From Acinetobacter gyllenbergii CIP 110306 = MTCC 11365 (lineage in GTDB: Bacteria; Pseudomonadota; Gammaproteobacteria; Pseudomonadales; Moraxellaceae), in the NCBI RefSeq assembly GCF_000413855.1, contig NZ_ATGG01000017.1, positions 1 to 64,000 of the forward strand: a DNA stretch of 64,000 nt, written 5' to 3'. The notes below the pieces were generated by a model that was not told where the DNA came from, ran no database searches, and saw only the letters and a list, made by a program, of their open reading frames with translations. Position numbers and translations under genes: made by a program. Shown one piece after another: positions 18,323 to 27,698 of the stretch (its first letter is position 1; every line of letters begins with the position of its first letter).

Positions 18323-18421
18323 GTCTGTTCTCCATATCTTTGATGAAGCTATCTTACTATTAGATTTAAATCACCAGTAGTGATACTATTTCGGTAAATT
18401 GATTCCTAAAAATCTACAATA

Positions 18422-19327
18422 ATGCAAACTGAACTCAGTACGATCTCAATCTTTGTTACAGTGGTTGAAGCTGGAAACTTTAGTAATGCAGCTGAACAAC
18501 TCCATCTGACCCGTTCAGCGGTCAGTAAAAGTATCGCTCGCTTAGAAGAGCGCTTAGGTGTCACGTTATTTAAACGCACCACTCGCACATTGAGCCTAAC
18601 CACAGAAGGTGCGCTGTTTTATGAACATAGCCATCGTGCGCTCGAAGAAATCCATACTGCTGAAAGCTTATTAGATCAAGGTAAAATCAATGCGACAGGC
18701 TTATTAAGAATTTCGGCGCCCGTTCTATTTGGACAGCTCTATGTCGCACCACTGATGGTTGAACTTGCCCAGCGCCATCCAGACTTGCAGGTCGAGCTTT
18801 GCTTCAATGATCGCACCGTAGATCTCGTTGAAGATGGCTTTGATTTGGCCATTCGGATTGGAGCACTGCCAGATAGCAATCATTTGGTTGCAAGAAAGCT
18901 GGGGGATCACCGCATGTTGCTCTGTGCAACACCAGAATATCTTAAAAAGTCGGGTAGCTTAAATCAGCTTGATGAGCTACAACAGCATACAACGATTGCC
19001 TATCCTTATTCAGGACAACAACCCAAATGGCATCTCCAAGATGCTCATAAACAGAGCTACATCATCAAACCACAAGCAAAATTGATGTTGAATGATATGC
19101 AGGCGATTAAAAATACCGTCCTCTCACATCATGGCATTGCCTGGTTACCCGATTGGCTAATTCATCACGAACTGCAGCAAGGAACTTTAATTCAAGTTTT
19201 GGCAAATTTCTCCAGTGTTGACTTTCCAATCCATGTCATTTGGCCCACTCTGCCCTTCATGCCACTAAAAACCCGTTTGGCGATTGATCAACTGGTGGAA
19301 AAATTACCGCAACAACTATACGCCTAA
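18422..19327 (+). CDS. LysR family transcriptional regulator, divergent from azoR
   Basis: A 301-residue LysR regulator. The winged HTH occupies residues 1-60 (ISIFVTVVEAGNFSNAAEQL, then TRSAVSKSIARLEERLGV). The effector domain runs from about 90 to 295. The sequence FKRTTRTLSLTTEG and the downstream VEDGFDLAIRIGALPDS belong to the CrgA/AaeR-like branch that often controls neighbouring redox enzymes. It probably controls azoR; the effector is unknown. A terminator hairpin follows at 19352. Confidence 0.92.
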   Translation: MQTELSTISIFVTVVEAGNFSNAAEQLHLTRSAVSKSIARLEERLGVTLFKRTTRTLSLTTEGALFYEHSHRALEEIHTAESLLDQGKINATGLLRISAPVLFGQLYVAPLMVELAQRHPDLQVELCFNDRTVDLVEDGFDLAIRIGALPDSNHLVARKLGDHRMLLCATPEYLKKSGSLNQLDELQQHTTIAYPYSGQQPKWHLQDAHKQSYIIKPQAKLMLNDMQAIKNTVLSHHGIAWLPDWLIHHELQQGTLIQVLANFSSVDFPIHVIWPTLPFMPLKTRLAIDQLVEKLPQQLYA

Positions 19328-19351
19328 GTTCTTCAAATTCTGCAAGTCTAA

Positions 19352-19378
19352 AAAAGACAGGCCAAATGCCTGTCTTTT
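19352..19378 (+). terminator. Intrinsic terminator after the LysR gene
   Basis: The 11-bp stem AAAAGACAGGC/GCCTGTCTTTT has a 5-nt loop. It is A-rich before and T-rich after, so it can work in both directions. Confidence 0.8.
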
Positions 19379-19505
19379 ACCCAGTTGTATCCAAGCTGAA
19401 GGCTGAAGAATATGCTTAACTGTTGCACTACTTCATCAACAAAATTTAGCTTGTCATAACATCATAGGTGTTTTCTGCAATCATCGTCTGATCCTCGCTC
19501 GTGGC

Positions 19506-20660
19506 TTAAATCGTTTCAGTGCGGCGTAGTTTGAACCAACCTTCTCTTTCTTGTATTTCCTGCCATAGCAGATCGGGAATACTTAGTTCAGGCACATCAA
19601 TAGGATTCAATTCAAGTGTAATATCATCGAATTGTCTATGCTGTGCCAACGCCACCCAATTTGGATTCATCACCAAAGCCTTACCAATCGCTATAAGCGG
19701 CAAACCTAGACCTAAAGCTTGTTCAGCCTGTTGAGGTGTACGTAATAAACCTGCTGCAATGACAGGAATTCGATCTGCCACCCGCTTTAATACATGGTGG
19801 ATGCTAAGCTGTTGTTGAAGATCATGCTTAGGCATCGAATGAAGCACATCGACTAAAGACACATGTAAATAGTCAATATCAGCTGCAATTAATTGATCAA
19901 TCAACGCCAGACTGTCTGCAATAGACAAACCATTGTCTTCATACTCTTCAACCGAAATACGATAGCCCAATGCAAAAGGGCGCTGTGCATGTTGTTGAAT
20001 AACACGTTGCACCTCCGCTACCACTGCTAGAGGAAATGCCATCCGCTTTTCTAATGAACCGCCCCATGCATCATCACGTTGGTTATATAAAGGTGAAAAA
20101 AAGTTTTGAATGATAAAGCCATGTGCACTATGCAGTTCAATCCCATCAAATCCAGCATCAATCGCTCGACGCGTTGCTTCACCAAAATCATGGATCAATT
20201 GCAAAACTTCATCGTGAGATAATGCCCGACTGGAAAGTTGTTCAGTTTTAAACGGTCCCGAAGTAATTGCCAAGCTACTCGCACTGACAATATCTGCATG
20301 AGGAATCAAGTTTGGAATCGCTTTCATACCCGCATGAAAAATTTGTAGGATTGCAGGTGCTCCGCCACTTTTAGCTGCTTGAGCCAATTGGGTCAGACTC
20401 GGTATAAAGCGATCATCAAAACCAGCAAACTCGCGGGTAAAGCCAATCCCACTTTCTTGCACATGGGTACAACCTGTGATCACCAAGCCTACATCTTTCA
20501 CACGCTTACGCATGTACTCAAGTTCTTGAGCTGAAATCGTACTATCTCTATTTGCTGACCAAGTTGTCATTGGCGCCATGACGATTCGATTGCGTAAGTT
20601 CAAATCTGCAGTTAATTGAAAAGACTGGAATAACTTAGAATTCACTGAACATACCACCAT
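19506..20660 (-). CDS. NADH:flavin oxidoreductase, Old Yellow Enzyme family
   Basis: A 384-residue FMN-dependent ene-reductase. The TIM-barrel features of the family are present in order: VMAPMTTWSANRD near the N terminus (FMN contacts), LQIFHAGM, the catalytic ELHSAHGFIIQNFFSP with the NQRDDAWGGSLEKRM segment (about residues 175-205), and AIGKALVMNP near the C terminus (FMN phosphate). It reduces activated C=C bonds of electrophiles; the physiological substrate is unknown. It sits 90 bp downstream of a hydrolase gene in the same direction and may form an operon with it. Confidence 0.92.
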   Translation of the reverse strand: MVVCSVNSKLFQSFQLTADLNLRNRIVMAPMTTWSANRDSTISAQELEYMRKRVKDVGLVITGCTHVQESGIGFTREFAGFDDRFIPSLTQLAQAAKSGGAPAILQIFHAGMKAIPNLIPHADIVSASSLAITSGPFKTEQLSSRALSHDEVLQLIHDFGEATRRAIDAGFDGIELHSAHGFIIQNFFSPLYNQRDDAWGGSLEKRMAFPLAVVAEVQRVIQQHAQRPFALGYRISVEEYEDNGLSIADSLALIDQLIAADIDYLHVSLVDVLHSMPKHDLQQQLSIHHVLKRVADRIPVIAAGLLRTPQQAEQALGLGLPLIAIGKALVMNPNWVALAQHRQFDDITLELNPIDVPELSIPDLLWQEIQEREGWFKLRRTETI

Positions 20661-20749
20661 TCAACTCTAGTAGAGGATTTTGCAAAAATAGAAAGTTGAT
20701 CAGTCGCCTGACCAACTCAAAACACCGTTTTTTTAACAACAAGCTAAAG

Positions 20750-21664
20750 TTAAAGATTGGCTTGATAGAATGGAATCAGCTTATCTAAAGCAATTTTGAC
20801 CGGCTCTGCTTTGTCATAGAGGTCATAATGAGACCAACCTTCGACCACCACCAATTCTTTATTTTTTGAGGCAGCACGATTGATAATTTCAAAACCATCA
20901 CGATAGGCACCGAAACCACCTGGCTTACTCCCTATAATAATCATCAAGGGCTGAGTTAATAAAATTTCTGCCAAGTGGAAAGCATCCCAACCCACAGCAA
21001 CAGCATTGCGAGAAAACAGCGTTTTATTAACGCCATTCGGCTTTTCACCACGTGCTGTACGGTAATATTCGGTCGCTTCTAACGGGTCGATATCGGCATG
21101 ATCTGCTTTTGCTGCTTCAACCGTTGGATATAGACCTTGATCAACCCGAAGTGCTGCACCTCTTGCTTCAGCTGTACGTTGAGCCGCAATCGCCTCTAAA
21201 AATGCAATCGGATTACCGCCACTGGCTTCGCGCATCACACGACCATAGTTTGCACCCGTAATCGTGCCGACCGCTTTAATACGGCGTTCGGTCATGGCCG
21301 CGTTGATCGAGTAGCCTCCACCACCACAAATGCCCAAAACACCAATTCGATTTTCATCGACATAATCTAGCGTGACCAGATAATCAGCCACAACGCGAAA
21401 ATCTTCAACACGTAACGACGGGTCTTCGATATAACGAGGTTCTCCTCCACTTTCTCCCTGAAAACTGGCGTCAAATGCGATCACCACAAAACCCGCTTTA
21501 GCGAGTGCTTCCCCATAAACATTGCCCGAAGTCTGCTCTTTGCAACTACCAATCGGATGTGCGCTAATAATGGTTGGATATTTTTTAGTTTGATCAAATG
21601 CGGGTGGAAAATATAAATCTGCGGCAATATCCCAATAGGTATTTTTGATTTTAACTGCTTCCAT
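20750..21664 (-). CDS. Alpha/beta hydrolase with cysteine at the nucleophile position (DLH-like)
   Basis: A 304-residue alpha/beta hydrolase. The nucleophile elbow reads GICGGGGYS (about residue 112-120), so the nucleophile would be Cys, as in dienelactone hydrolase, rather than Ser. An acidic residue and a C-terminal His (EGWSHYDLYD) complete a plausible triad. There is no signal peptide. RBS GAGGTGAAGAA precedes the ATG. Between two AraC regulators and an Old Yellow Enzyme, it may belong to a small inducible detoxification or catabolic cluster (inference). Confidence 0.85.
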   Translation of the reverse strand: MEAVKIKNTYWDIAADLYFPPAFDQTKKYPTIISAHPIGSCKEQTSGNVYGEALAKAGFVVIAFDASFQGESGGEPRYIEDPSLRVEDFRVVADYLVTLDYVDENRIGVLGICGGGGYSINAAMTERRIKAVGTITGANYGRVMREASGGNPIAFLEAIAAQRTAEARGAALRVDQGLYPTVEAAKADHADIDPLEATEYYRTARGEKPNGVNKTLFSRNAVAVGWDAFHLAEILLTQPLMIIIGSKPGGFGAYRDGFEIINRAASKNKELVVVEGWSHYDLYDKAEPVKIALDKLIPFYQANL

Positions 21665-21789
21665 TTCTTCACCTCTTGAATGTAGGAAAGAGTAAGCAAA
21701 GATCTCTTTGCTGATAACATCAGTTTAGAGACTCGCTGCAAATCAAAGTTGCCTATTTTTAAAAATAGTTTGCCTATTCTGAGTTTTTA

Positions 21790-22665
21790 TTATTGTAAAT
21801 CTCGGCTGGGCGTACTGCCAAATAATCGTGAATATTCGCGAGTAAATTGTGACTGACTCTCATAACCAACCAAATAAGAAATCTGCTGCATATTCATTGC
21901 TTGGGATAAGATCAGCTTTCTAGCCTCTTGTAAGCGCAACTGTTTTTGATACTGCAGCGGCGTCATACCCGTGATTTGTTTGAAGTGATTTCTTAATGTC
22001 GCGGCACTCATATGTGCTTGCTCGAAAGCATCTTGTATACAGTTTTCTTGCAGAAAATTATTTCTTAGCCAATGAATCACGTTGAAAACATGTTGATCTG
22101 ACACGCTTGCCTTGACTAAATTACGTAAGTAAACACCGTGTTGTCCGACCAGTAAACGAAGAATAATTTCTTGCTTGATAATCGGTGCCAGTTGCTCAAT
22201 CATTGTGGGTTCTTCGATCAAATCAACCAAACGTGTCAATGTATTCACCAGAGCACTATCGAGATACTCAATTGAAAATGCGGGCAGATTTTTTAGCTTA
22301 ATCTTGTCATCTAATGCCTGTACAGTTTCAATAATCAAGTTCAAATCCAGTGACAGCATCATTCCGAGAAAAGGTTCTTGATAAGATGCCTGTGTCACTC
22401 GACTAATTGCGGGCAAATCAATAGTGGTTAGCATGGTTTGACCTGCCCCATAGCGATATACTTTATCCCGAATAAGAACCTCTTTTTGCCCTTGCAAGAC
22501 AATGCCTAGACCAAGTCCATAAATACAATGGATAGACTGTTTGGCTATACGCCGATGTAAAGAAAAACCTGCAATCTCAGTTTGGAAATCTTCAATTTGA
22601 ACGAGTCCATCAACTTTATGGGCTAATACTTTAATTTGTTCTTTGGTTTGATCTGACGCATACAT
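21790..22665 (-). CDS. AraC family transcriptional regulator (first of a tandem pair)
   Basis: A protein of about 291 residues; ATG 22665 has AGG spaced 7 nt ahead, and an ATG at 22689 is the alternative. The N-terminal AraC-type cupin (AraC_N) half includes CIYGLGLGIVLQGQKEVLI. The C-terminal double HTH contains AHMSAATLRNHFKQITGMTPLQ and ISYLVGYESQSQFTREYSRLFG. It is paralogous to the next gene upstream: both share LRLQEAR and GYES-SQF-REYSRLFG. It probably activates the adjacent hydrolase and Old Yellow Enzyme genes in response to an unknown effector. Confidence 0.92.
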   Translation of the reverse strand: MYASDQTKEQIKVLAHKVDGLVQIEDFQTEIAGFSLHRRIAKQSIHCIYGLGLGIVLQGQKEVLIRDKVYRYGAGQTMLTTIDLPAISRVTQASYQEPFLGMMLSLDLNLIIETVQALDDKIKLKNLPAFSIEYLDSALVNTLTRLVDLIEEPTMIEQLAPIIKQEIILRLLVGQHGVYLRNLVKASVSDQHVFNVIHWLRNNFLQENCIQDAFEQAHMSAATLRNHFKQITGMTPLQYQKQLRLQEARKLILSQAMNMQQISYLVGYESQSQFTREYSRLFGSTPSRDLQ

Positions 22666-22740
22666 CGCATCACCTACCTCTTCGCACATCTGATCTCATA
22701 TGAAATATGAAAATAAGTACAATCTCTTTTAAATAAATAA

Positions 22741-23649
22741 TTATAAACCTTGTCGCATGCGTTGAATGTCCCGTTGAGGTGATTCACCAAACAAACGACT
22801 GTACTCACGACTAAATTGCGAAGCACTTTCATAACCCACTAACCCAGCAGCTCGTCCAGCATCAACATTTTGGTTAAACATCAAATGCCTTGCTTCTTGT
22901 AATCTTAACTGCTTCTGGTATTGCAATGGGCTCATACCCGTCACAGCGCGAAAATGCTGTCTAAATGTCGATGGACTCATAAAGGCCTGATCTGCGAGAT
23001 CATCCATTCTAATCGGCTGCACATAATGATGCTTTAACCAACCCACCACCTGATGAATTTTCTGATTTGCCGAACCTGATTTCACTAACTGACGTAAATA
23101 TATACCATGTGGACCATTCAAAATACGCACAATAATTTCTTTCTGAATCAAAGGCACTAGATGAGGCAACATCAGGGGTTCATCTAATACCTTAACCAAT
23201 CTAAAAAAAGCATCAATCAAAGCGGTATCAACAGCTTCCACCGTAAAAGAATGATGTATATTTTCTACAATAGTGCTGTTTTGAATAGGCATTTCTGCCA
23301 CAACCTGATTCACCATTTGTAAATCAAGCAATAATAAAACTGCTAAAAATGGTTTTTGTGCTGAAGCTTGTACGATATGTGATGTTACAGGCAAATCAAT
23401 CGTGGTCAACATACTTTGCCCTTCAAGGCATTGATAGACTTGATCACCAATTACAACTTGTTTTTGCCCTTGCAAGATAATGCCAATTCCCAAGTTATAA
23501 ACACAATGTGTACTGTCAGTCGGATGCATTTGACGATGAAAAGAAAGTTGAGGAATCACAGAAATGTGATCACCAGATTGCTCAACACAACGTGAAACGA
23601 CCTGAATCAACTGATCCATATTCAGATTTCTTTCAACAGAGATCGCCAT
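22741..23649 (-). CDS. AraC family transcriptional regulator (second of a tandem pair)
   Basis: A 302-residue protein with an AraC_N-type effector domain (CVYNLGIGIILQGQKQVVIG, about residues 47-66) and a C-terminal double HTH (AFMSPSTFRQHFRAVTGMSP and GLVGYESASQFSREYSRLFG). It is clearly a paralogue of the neighbouring regulator, with the same length and domain order, so the pair arose by tandem duplication or gene capture. The effector is not known. Confidence 0.92.
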   Translation of the reverse strand: MAISVERNLNMDQLIQVVSRCVEQSGDHISVIPQLSFHRQMHPTDSTHCVYNLGIGIILQGQKQVVIGDQVYQCLEGQSMLTTIDLPVTSHIVQASAQKPFLAVLLLLDLQMVNQVVAEMPIQNSTIVENIHHSFTVEAVDTALIDAFFRLVKVLDEPLMLPHLVPLIQKEIIVRILNGPHGIYLRQLVKSGSANQKIHQVVGWLKHHYVQPIRMDDLADQAFMSPSTFRQHFRAVTGMSPLQYQKQLRLQEARHLMFNQNVDAGRAAGLVGYESASQFSREYSRLFGESPQRDIQRMRQGL

Positions 23650-23828
23650 AGCAAATTCATTTATCCAGATAGGGGTTTAAAATAGAGGCAATTCATTGAT
23701 CCTCAAACATTAATCTATATCAAAAAACATGCTTGTTGCATTCAAGCAAATACTCTAGCTCAAGATTTATCACGCAGCTAAAAATGAGTAAATAAAGATT
23801 TGGTAATGATTTTCACTAAATAACCAAC

Positions 23829-24729
23829 TTATCCAACCTTCAAAACTTGATCCCAGTGAGTCAAATAACTGGGGGATTTGTGCTTTTGCATCATTTGCCA
23901 TGCACGGCCATGAGGACTGATTAAACGTCCTAATGTCATGGTATCCCGTCCAAATTTCTCATTAATATCATCAAACGCCACAGAAAGCTTTCGTCGAGCA
24001 AGCAGCTCATCTGTATCATGGAATAAATCAACAGCATGACTATGTTGTGGAATAATATCCAACAAAATCACTTCTGCTTTTTTATAGCGATGCCCTGCTT
24101 GATAAATACGGTCTAGTCCCTGCTGTACCGCCTTGATAATCTCTAAACGGTCATCGCTGTAGTCAGAGAGATACACCACCGTATAAGGTCGATAATATTG
24201 ATCTTTGTTAAACCGATTGGTTCGAATGCTGACACCAACCGCCTTACATAATAGTTTCTGATGCCGTAAGCGCTCTATGGCACGTAAACTAAATTCAGTC
24301 AGTGCGCCACTTAAATCACTTTTCTCTTGAATCGGCTGGCCAAATGAACGACTACTCAACACTTGTCGTCGCTCAGTCACAATATCCTCGATTTCTAAGC
24401 AGGCCATGCCCTGTAATTCTTTCACCGTATTTTCCATCACTACAGAAAAATACTTGCCTAGCATTTTCGGGTCAGCTTGGACTAAATCCATCACCGAGCA
24501 GATATTCATTTTTTCCAAACGCTGACGAATCTTTCGCCCAACGCCCCACACTTCGCCCGCGGGTATCCGCAGCAATAAGTCTTCAATCACGCATGGGTCT
24601 TCAGCCACGATATTACAGACACTATTAAAACAGGGATGGGTTTTGGCCAAATGATTGGCAAGTTTGGCTTGTGTTTTGGAATAACCGATCCCGATACAAC
24701 AGGGCAATCCCAACCAATTTTTAACGGTA
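23829..24729 (-). pseudogene. umuC: umuC, 3' part: C-terminal fragment of DNA polymerase V catalytic subunit, split by an IS
   Basis: The minus-strand frame encodes about 300 residues matching the Y-family polymerase UmuC downstream of its palm: GLPCCIGIGYSKTQAKLANHLA (end of palm), WGVGRKIRQRLEKM (thumb helix-hairpin-helix), then SRSFGQPIQ and the little-finger domain. The frame is open and was cut off from its start by an ISL3 element. Joining it to the 27723-28120 fragment after removing the element and one 8-bp target copy gives a continuous frame of 432 codons plus stop. Intact polymerase V was needed with UmuD'2 for SOS translesion synthesis; here the gene should be inactive. Confidence 0.95.
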
Positions 24730-24737
24730 TCTAAAAT
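24730..24737. repeat. 8-bp target-site duplication, left copy
   Basis: TCTAAAAT directly abuts the left inverted repeat of the ISL3 element. An identical copy lies at 27723-27730. Eight bases is the normal duplication for ISL3-family elements. Confidence 0.95.
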
Positions 24738-24761
24738 GGGTATCCGGAATTTCTGGTTGAT
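24738..24761 (+). repeat. Left terminal inverted repeat of the ISL3 element
   Basis: A 24-bp imperfect inverted repeat, matching the right end at 20 of 24 positions and beginning with GGGTAT. Confidence 0.92.
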
Positions 24762-24913
24762 AAAATGCCAAAGATGTAAAGAAGAAAATCTTTCTCAGCG
24801 GATTATCTGATTGATCCTCTTCAGCCTACTCTACTGCCAATTTTCTGTTTCCACCTTCGCCTGAGTCTTCATAGCGATGCTGACTAGGGAGGACAGCGAG
24901 AGCTGGGCAAGCG

Positions 24914-25228
24914 TCAAAGCGGTTCTGGTTCATGCGCAATCCGGACACCTGCACAACATTCCTCTTGTAAGAAACCGATCAAATTCTCTAGGTGCCCATA
25001 CTCGGATATACAGACAATCGTGCGGCTATGTTTCTCCTGCCGGATCAGCCCTACCTTGGCCATGCGCGCAAGGTGATGTGATAGCGTCGAAGCAGGAATA
25101 CCCAGCCCCTTCTGGATATCTCCGACCGAAGCCCCATCATGGCCAGCTTTGACCAGAAAGCGGAACACGGACAGTCGGTGACTATTCCCTAGCTCAGCTA
25201 AGCTGGCTGCAACCTTTTCGTGATCCAT
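24914..25228 (-). CDS. ArsR family metalloregulator-like repressor (IS passenger)
   Basis: About 104 residues from ATG 25228; a TTG at 25240 is the alternative. The winged HTH is typical of ArsR/SmtB: LAELGNSHRLSVFRFLVKAG, then GIPASTLSHHLARMAKVGLI. A CC pair near the C terminus (QEECCAGVRI) could bind a soft metal or metalloid, as in some As(III)-sensing ArsR proteins. It diverges from the passenger permease across a region with two near-identical 12-mers at 25254 and 25316 that are likely operators. It probably represses the permease until the metal is present. Confidence 0.9.
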   Translation of the reverse strand: MDHEKVAASLAELGNSHRLSVFRFLVKAGHDGASVGDIQKGLGIPASTLSHHLARMAKVGLIRQEKHSRTIVCISEYGHLENLIGFLQEECCAGVRIAHEPEPL

Positions 25229-25253
25229 AGCACGCCCCAATAATTCGATGTTT

Positions 25254-25265
25254 CTAGAATTATAG
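25254..25265. promoter_or_regulatory. Candidate ArsR operator, copy 1
   Basis: CTAGAATTATAG differs at one base from the copy at 25316-25327. It lies between the arsR-like start and the permease promoter region. Confidence 0.5.
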
Positions 25266-25315
25266 TTGACAGGTCGGATAAACGCAAGTAGGCTGCGTAC
25301 ATCATTTCGACAATA

Positions 25316-25327
25316 CTAGAAATATAG
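25316..25327. promoter_or_regulatory. Candidate ArsR operator, copy 2
   Basis: CTAGAAATATAG is a near repeat of 25254-25265 and itself partly palindromic. It ends 12 bp before the permease ATG and overlaps its ribosome binding region (GGAG). Confidence 0.5.
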
Positions 25328-25339
25328 GAGTAATATTGA

Positions 25340-26374
25340 ATGTCATCTCAACTCCAAGACGCTCTAGGCATGTTCGCCTTTCTCGCTATCGAGCTATCGG
25401 TTTTATTCATTGGCATTAGCTTGCTGGTCGGAGTTCTTCAACGTCACATCCCACCATCCAAGGTGGAAGCGTTACTGCCTTCCAGTGGGAAGCGAGGCTA
25501 TTTTCTTGCTGCTGGTTTAGGAGCTATAACGCCCTTCTGTAGTTGCTCGACTATCCCCATGTTGAAAGGGTTGATTCGGGCACGGGCCGGTTTTGGGCCG
25601 ATGATGGTGTTTCTTTTCTCATCTCCGTTGCTGAATCCTATCGTCGTCGGCCTGCTGGTTGCCACGTTTGGATGGACACTTACTGCTATCTATGTGCTCG
25701 CCGCTTTGGTGGTCGCGGTAGGTGCCGGATGGCTGCTTCACACGCTTGGCTTCGAGCGTTATGTGCGCCGGACGGCGACACAAGAGAGCAGTGGATGTAG
25801 TTCATCAGCAAGCCCGTGCAGTGCTACATCGACCGCATCGAGTTGCGGCACCAACAGCTGCGACACCACTCCGAAGACGGCTTCTTGCGGGGCTGATAGG
25901 AAGACAACAGTCTCTACGTCTAGCGAATGCTGTGACAGTCAACCCACTGTCACGGTTAAGAAAGAAGGGAAGTACAGTGGTGTGTGGCGGGAAGCTTGGT
26001 CGGACTTTATCGATGTGTTGCCTTACCTGCTCATCGGTATTGCGATTGGCAGCGTGATCTATGGTTTCATGCCCACTGACTTATTGGAGCAGTATGCAGG
26101 CCCAGATAATCCCTTTGCCATTCCAGTTGCCGCTGTCATCGGCCTGCCGTTGTATATTCGCGCTGAAGCCGTCATACCTCTGGCAGCGGCTCTGATGGCC
26201 AAAGGCGTGGGTGCCGGGACGGTGCTAGCGTTTATCATCGGCAGTGCCGGAGCCAGCCTGACTGAGCTCATTCTGTTGCGCTCTTTGTTCACGCTGAAGC
26301 TTTTAGCGGCGTTTTTAGCAGTCATTTTTGCTATGGCGATGATTGCCGGTTACGCCACCTACCTGTTTTTCTGA
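25340..26374 (+). CDS. Permease of the ArsP/DUF318 (SO_0444-like) family with Cys-rich loop (IS passenger)
   Basis: A 344-residue inner-membrane protein with about eight helices. The motif PFCSCSTIPMLKGLIRARAG (about 61-80) is the CSC signature of DUF318 permeases, which include ArsP organoarsenical and SO_0444-type metal exporters. The central cytoplasmic loop (about 150-205) is unusually rich in Cys, Ser and Thr with around ten cysteines, suggesting metal binding. A second CSC-like position is replaced by GLPLYIRAEAVIPL. Divergent from an ArsR-type gene and carried inside a transposable element, it probably exports a metal or metalloid; the ion is not determinable. Confidence 0.88.
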   Translation: MSSQLQDALGMFAFLAIELSVLFIGISLLVGVLQRHIPPSKVEALLPSSGKRGYFLAAGLGAITPFCSCSTIPMLKGLIRARAGFGPMMVFLFSSPLLNPIVVGLLVATFGWTLTAIYVLAALVVAVGAGWLLHTLGFERYVRRTATQESSGCSSSASPCSATSTASSCGTNSCDTTPKTASCGADRKTTVSTSSECCDSQPTVTVKKEGKYSGVWREAWSDFIDVLPYLLIGIAIGSVIYGFMPTDLLEQYAGPDNPFAIPVAAVIGLPLYIRAEAVIPLAAALMAKGVGAGTVLAFIIGSAGASLTELILLRSLFTLKLLAAFLAVIFAMAMIAGYATYLFF

Positions 26375-26386
26375 TCAAGGCGGGAG

Positions 26387-27664
26387 ATGATTAATTCGTT
26401 AAGCCTTCCTGGGTACCAGTTGGTGGATTCTGATGAGCAGAATGAAGACATACATTTTCGGCTTGAAGCACCTACACCAGTAGCCTGCGAGGGGTGCGGC
26501 GTGCAGGGTGAGTTCGTGCGGTTCGGCAAGCGTGACGTTCCCTATCGTGATCTGCCCATCCACGGCAAGCGGGTCACTCTCTGGGTGGTCCGCCGCCGAT
26601 ACACCTGCCGGGCCTGCAAGACAACATTCAGGCCCCAGCTACCGGAGATGGTGGACGGATTCCGTATGACACTGCGGCTGCATGAGTACGTGGAGAAGGA
26701 ATCCTTCAACCACCCCTACACCTTTGTGGCGGCACAGACCGGCCTGGACGAGAAGACGGTGCGCGACATCTTCAACGCCCGCGCCGAGTTCCTGGGGCGC
26801 TGGCACCGCTTCGAGACGCCCCGCATCCTGGGCATTGACGAGCTATACCTGAACAAGCGCTACCGCTGCATTCTGACCAACATTGAGGAGCGAACCCTGC
26901 TCGACCTGCTGGCCACCCGCCGCCAGGACGTGGTGACCAACTACCTGATGAAGCTGAAAGACCGGCAGAAGGTCGAGATCGTCAGCATGGACATGTGGAA
27001 CCCCTACCGGGCAGCGGTCAAGGCTGTGCTGCCCCAGGCCCGTATCGTGGTCGATAAGTTCCATGTGGTGCGCATGGCCAACGATGCCCTAGAGAGAGTG
27101 CGCAAGGGCCTCAGAAAGGAGCTGAAACCGTCCCAGAGCCGGACTCTCAAGGGAGACCGGAAAATCCTGCTGAAACGCGCTCACGAAGTCTCAGACCGGG
27201 AGCGCCTCATCATGGAGACCTGGACAGGCGCGTTCCCGCAACTGCTGGCCGCCTACGAGCACAAGGAGCGCTTCTACGGCATCTGGGACGCCACCACACG
27301 GCTCCAGGCAGAAGCCGCCCTGGACGAGTGGATAGCCACCATCCCGAAGGGCCAAAAGGAAGTCTGGAGCGATCTGGTCAGGGCAGTGGGAAACTGGCGC
27401 GAAGAGACCATGACCTACTTCGAGACGGACATGCCCGTCACCAACGCTTACACGGAGTCCATCAACCGACTGGCCAAGGACAAGAACCGTGAAGGGCGCG
27501 GTTACTCCTTCGAGGTGATGCGGGCACGAATGCTCTACACCACGAAGCACAAGAAGAAGGCACCGACTGCGAAGGTCTCTCCTTTCTACAAGAAAACCAT
27601 CGGTTACGGACTGCCGGACTTCGCAGAGGAACTCAACTACGGAGTCGATCTATCAACCATCTGA
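26387..27664 (+). CDS. ISL3 family transposase
   Basis: A 425-residue transposase. The N-terminal zinc-binding segment CEGCGVQ (about 34-37) with CRACKTTFRPQLPE (about 74-77) is typical of ISL3. The DDE catalytic core is visible as LGIDELYL (about residue 158), VSMDMWNPYR (about 206) and NAYTESINRL (about 357). It starts 12 bp after the permease stop and ends 58 bp before the right end of the element. All motifs are intact, so the element may still move. Confidence 0.96.
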   Translation: MINSLSLPGYQLVDSDEQNEDIHFRLEAPTPVACEGCGVQGEFVRFGKRDVPYRDLPIHGKRVTLWVVRRRYTCRACKTTFRPQLPEMVDGFRMTLRLHEYVEKESFNHPYTFVAAQTGLDEKTVRDIFNARAEFLGRWHRFETPRILGIDELYLNKRYRCILTNIEERTLLDLLATRRQDVVTNYLMKLKDRQKVEIVSMDMWNPYRAAVKAVLPQARIVVDKFHVVRMANDALERVRKGLRKELKPSQSRTLKGDRKILLKRAHEVSDRERLIMETWTGAFPQLLAAYEHKERFYGIWDATTRLQAEAALDEWIATIPKGQKEVWSDLVRAVGNWREETMTYFETDMPVTNAYTESINRLAKDKNREGRGYSFEVMRARMLYTTKHKKKAPTAKVSPFYKKTIGYGLPDFAEELNYGVDLSTI

Positions 27665-27698
27665 TAATGGTATCAGGTTGGTGGGGTAAAGGTGCCCC

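Noticed and set aside
26059..27550. Antisense frames in the permease and transposase genes
   Set aside because: GC-rich DNA keeps long shadow frames open; no RBS and no domain.
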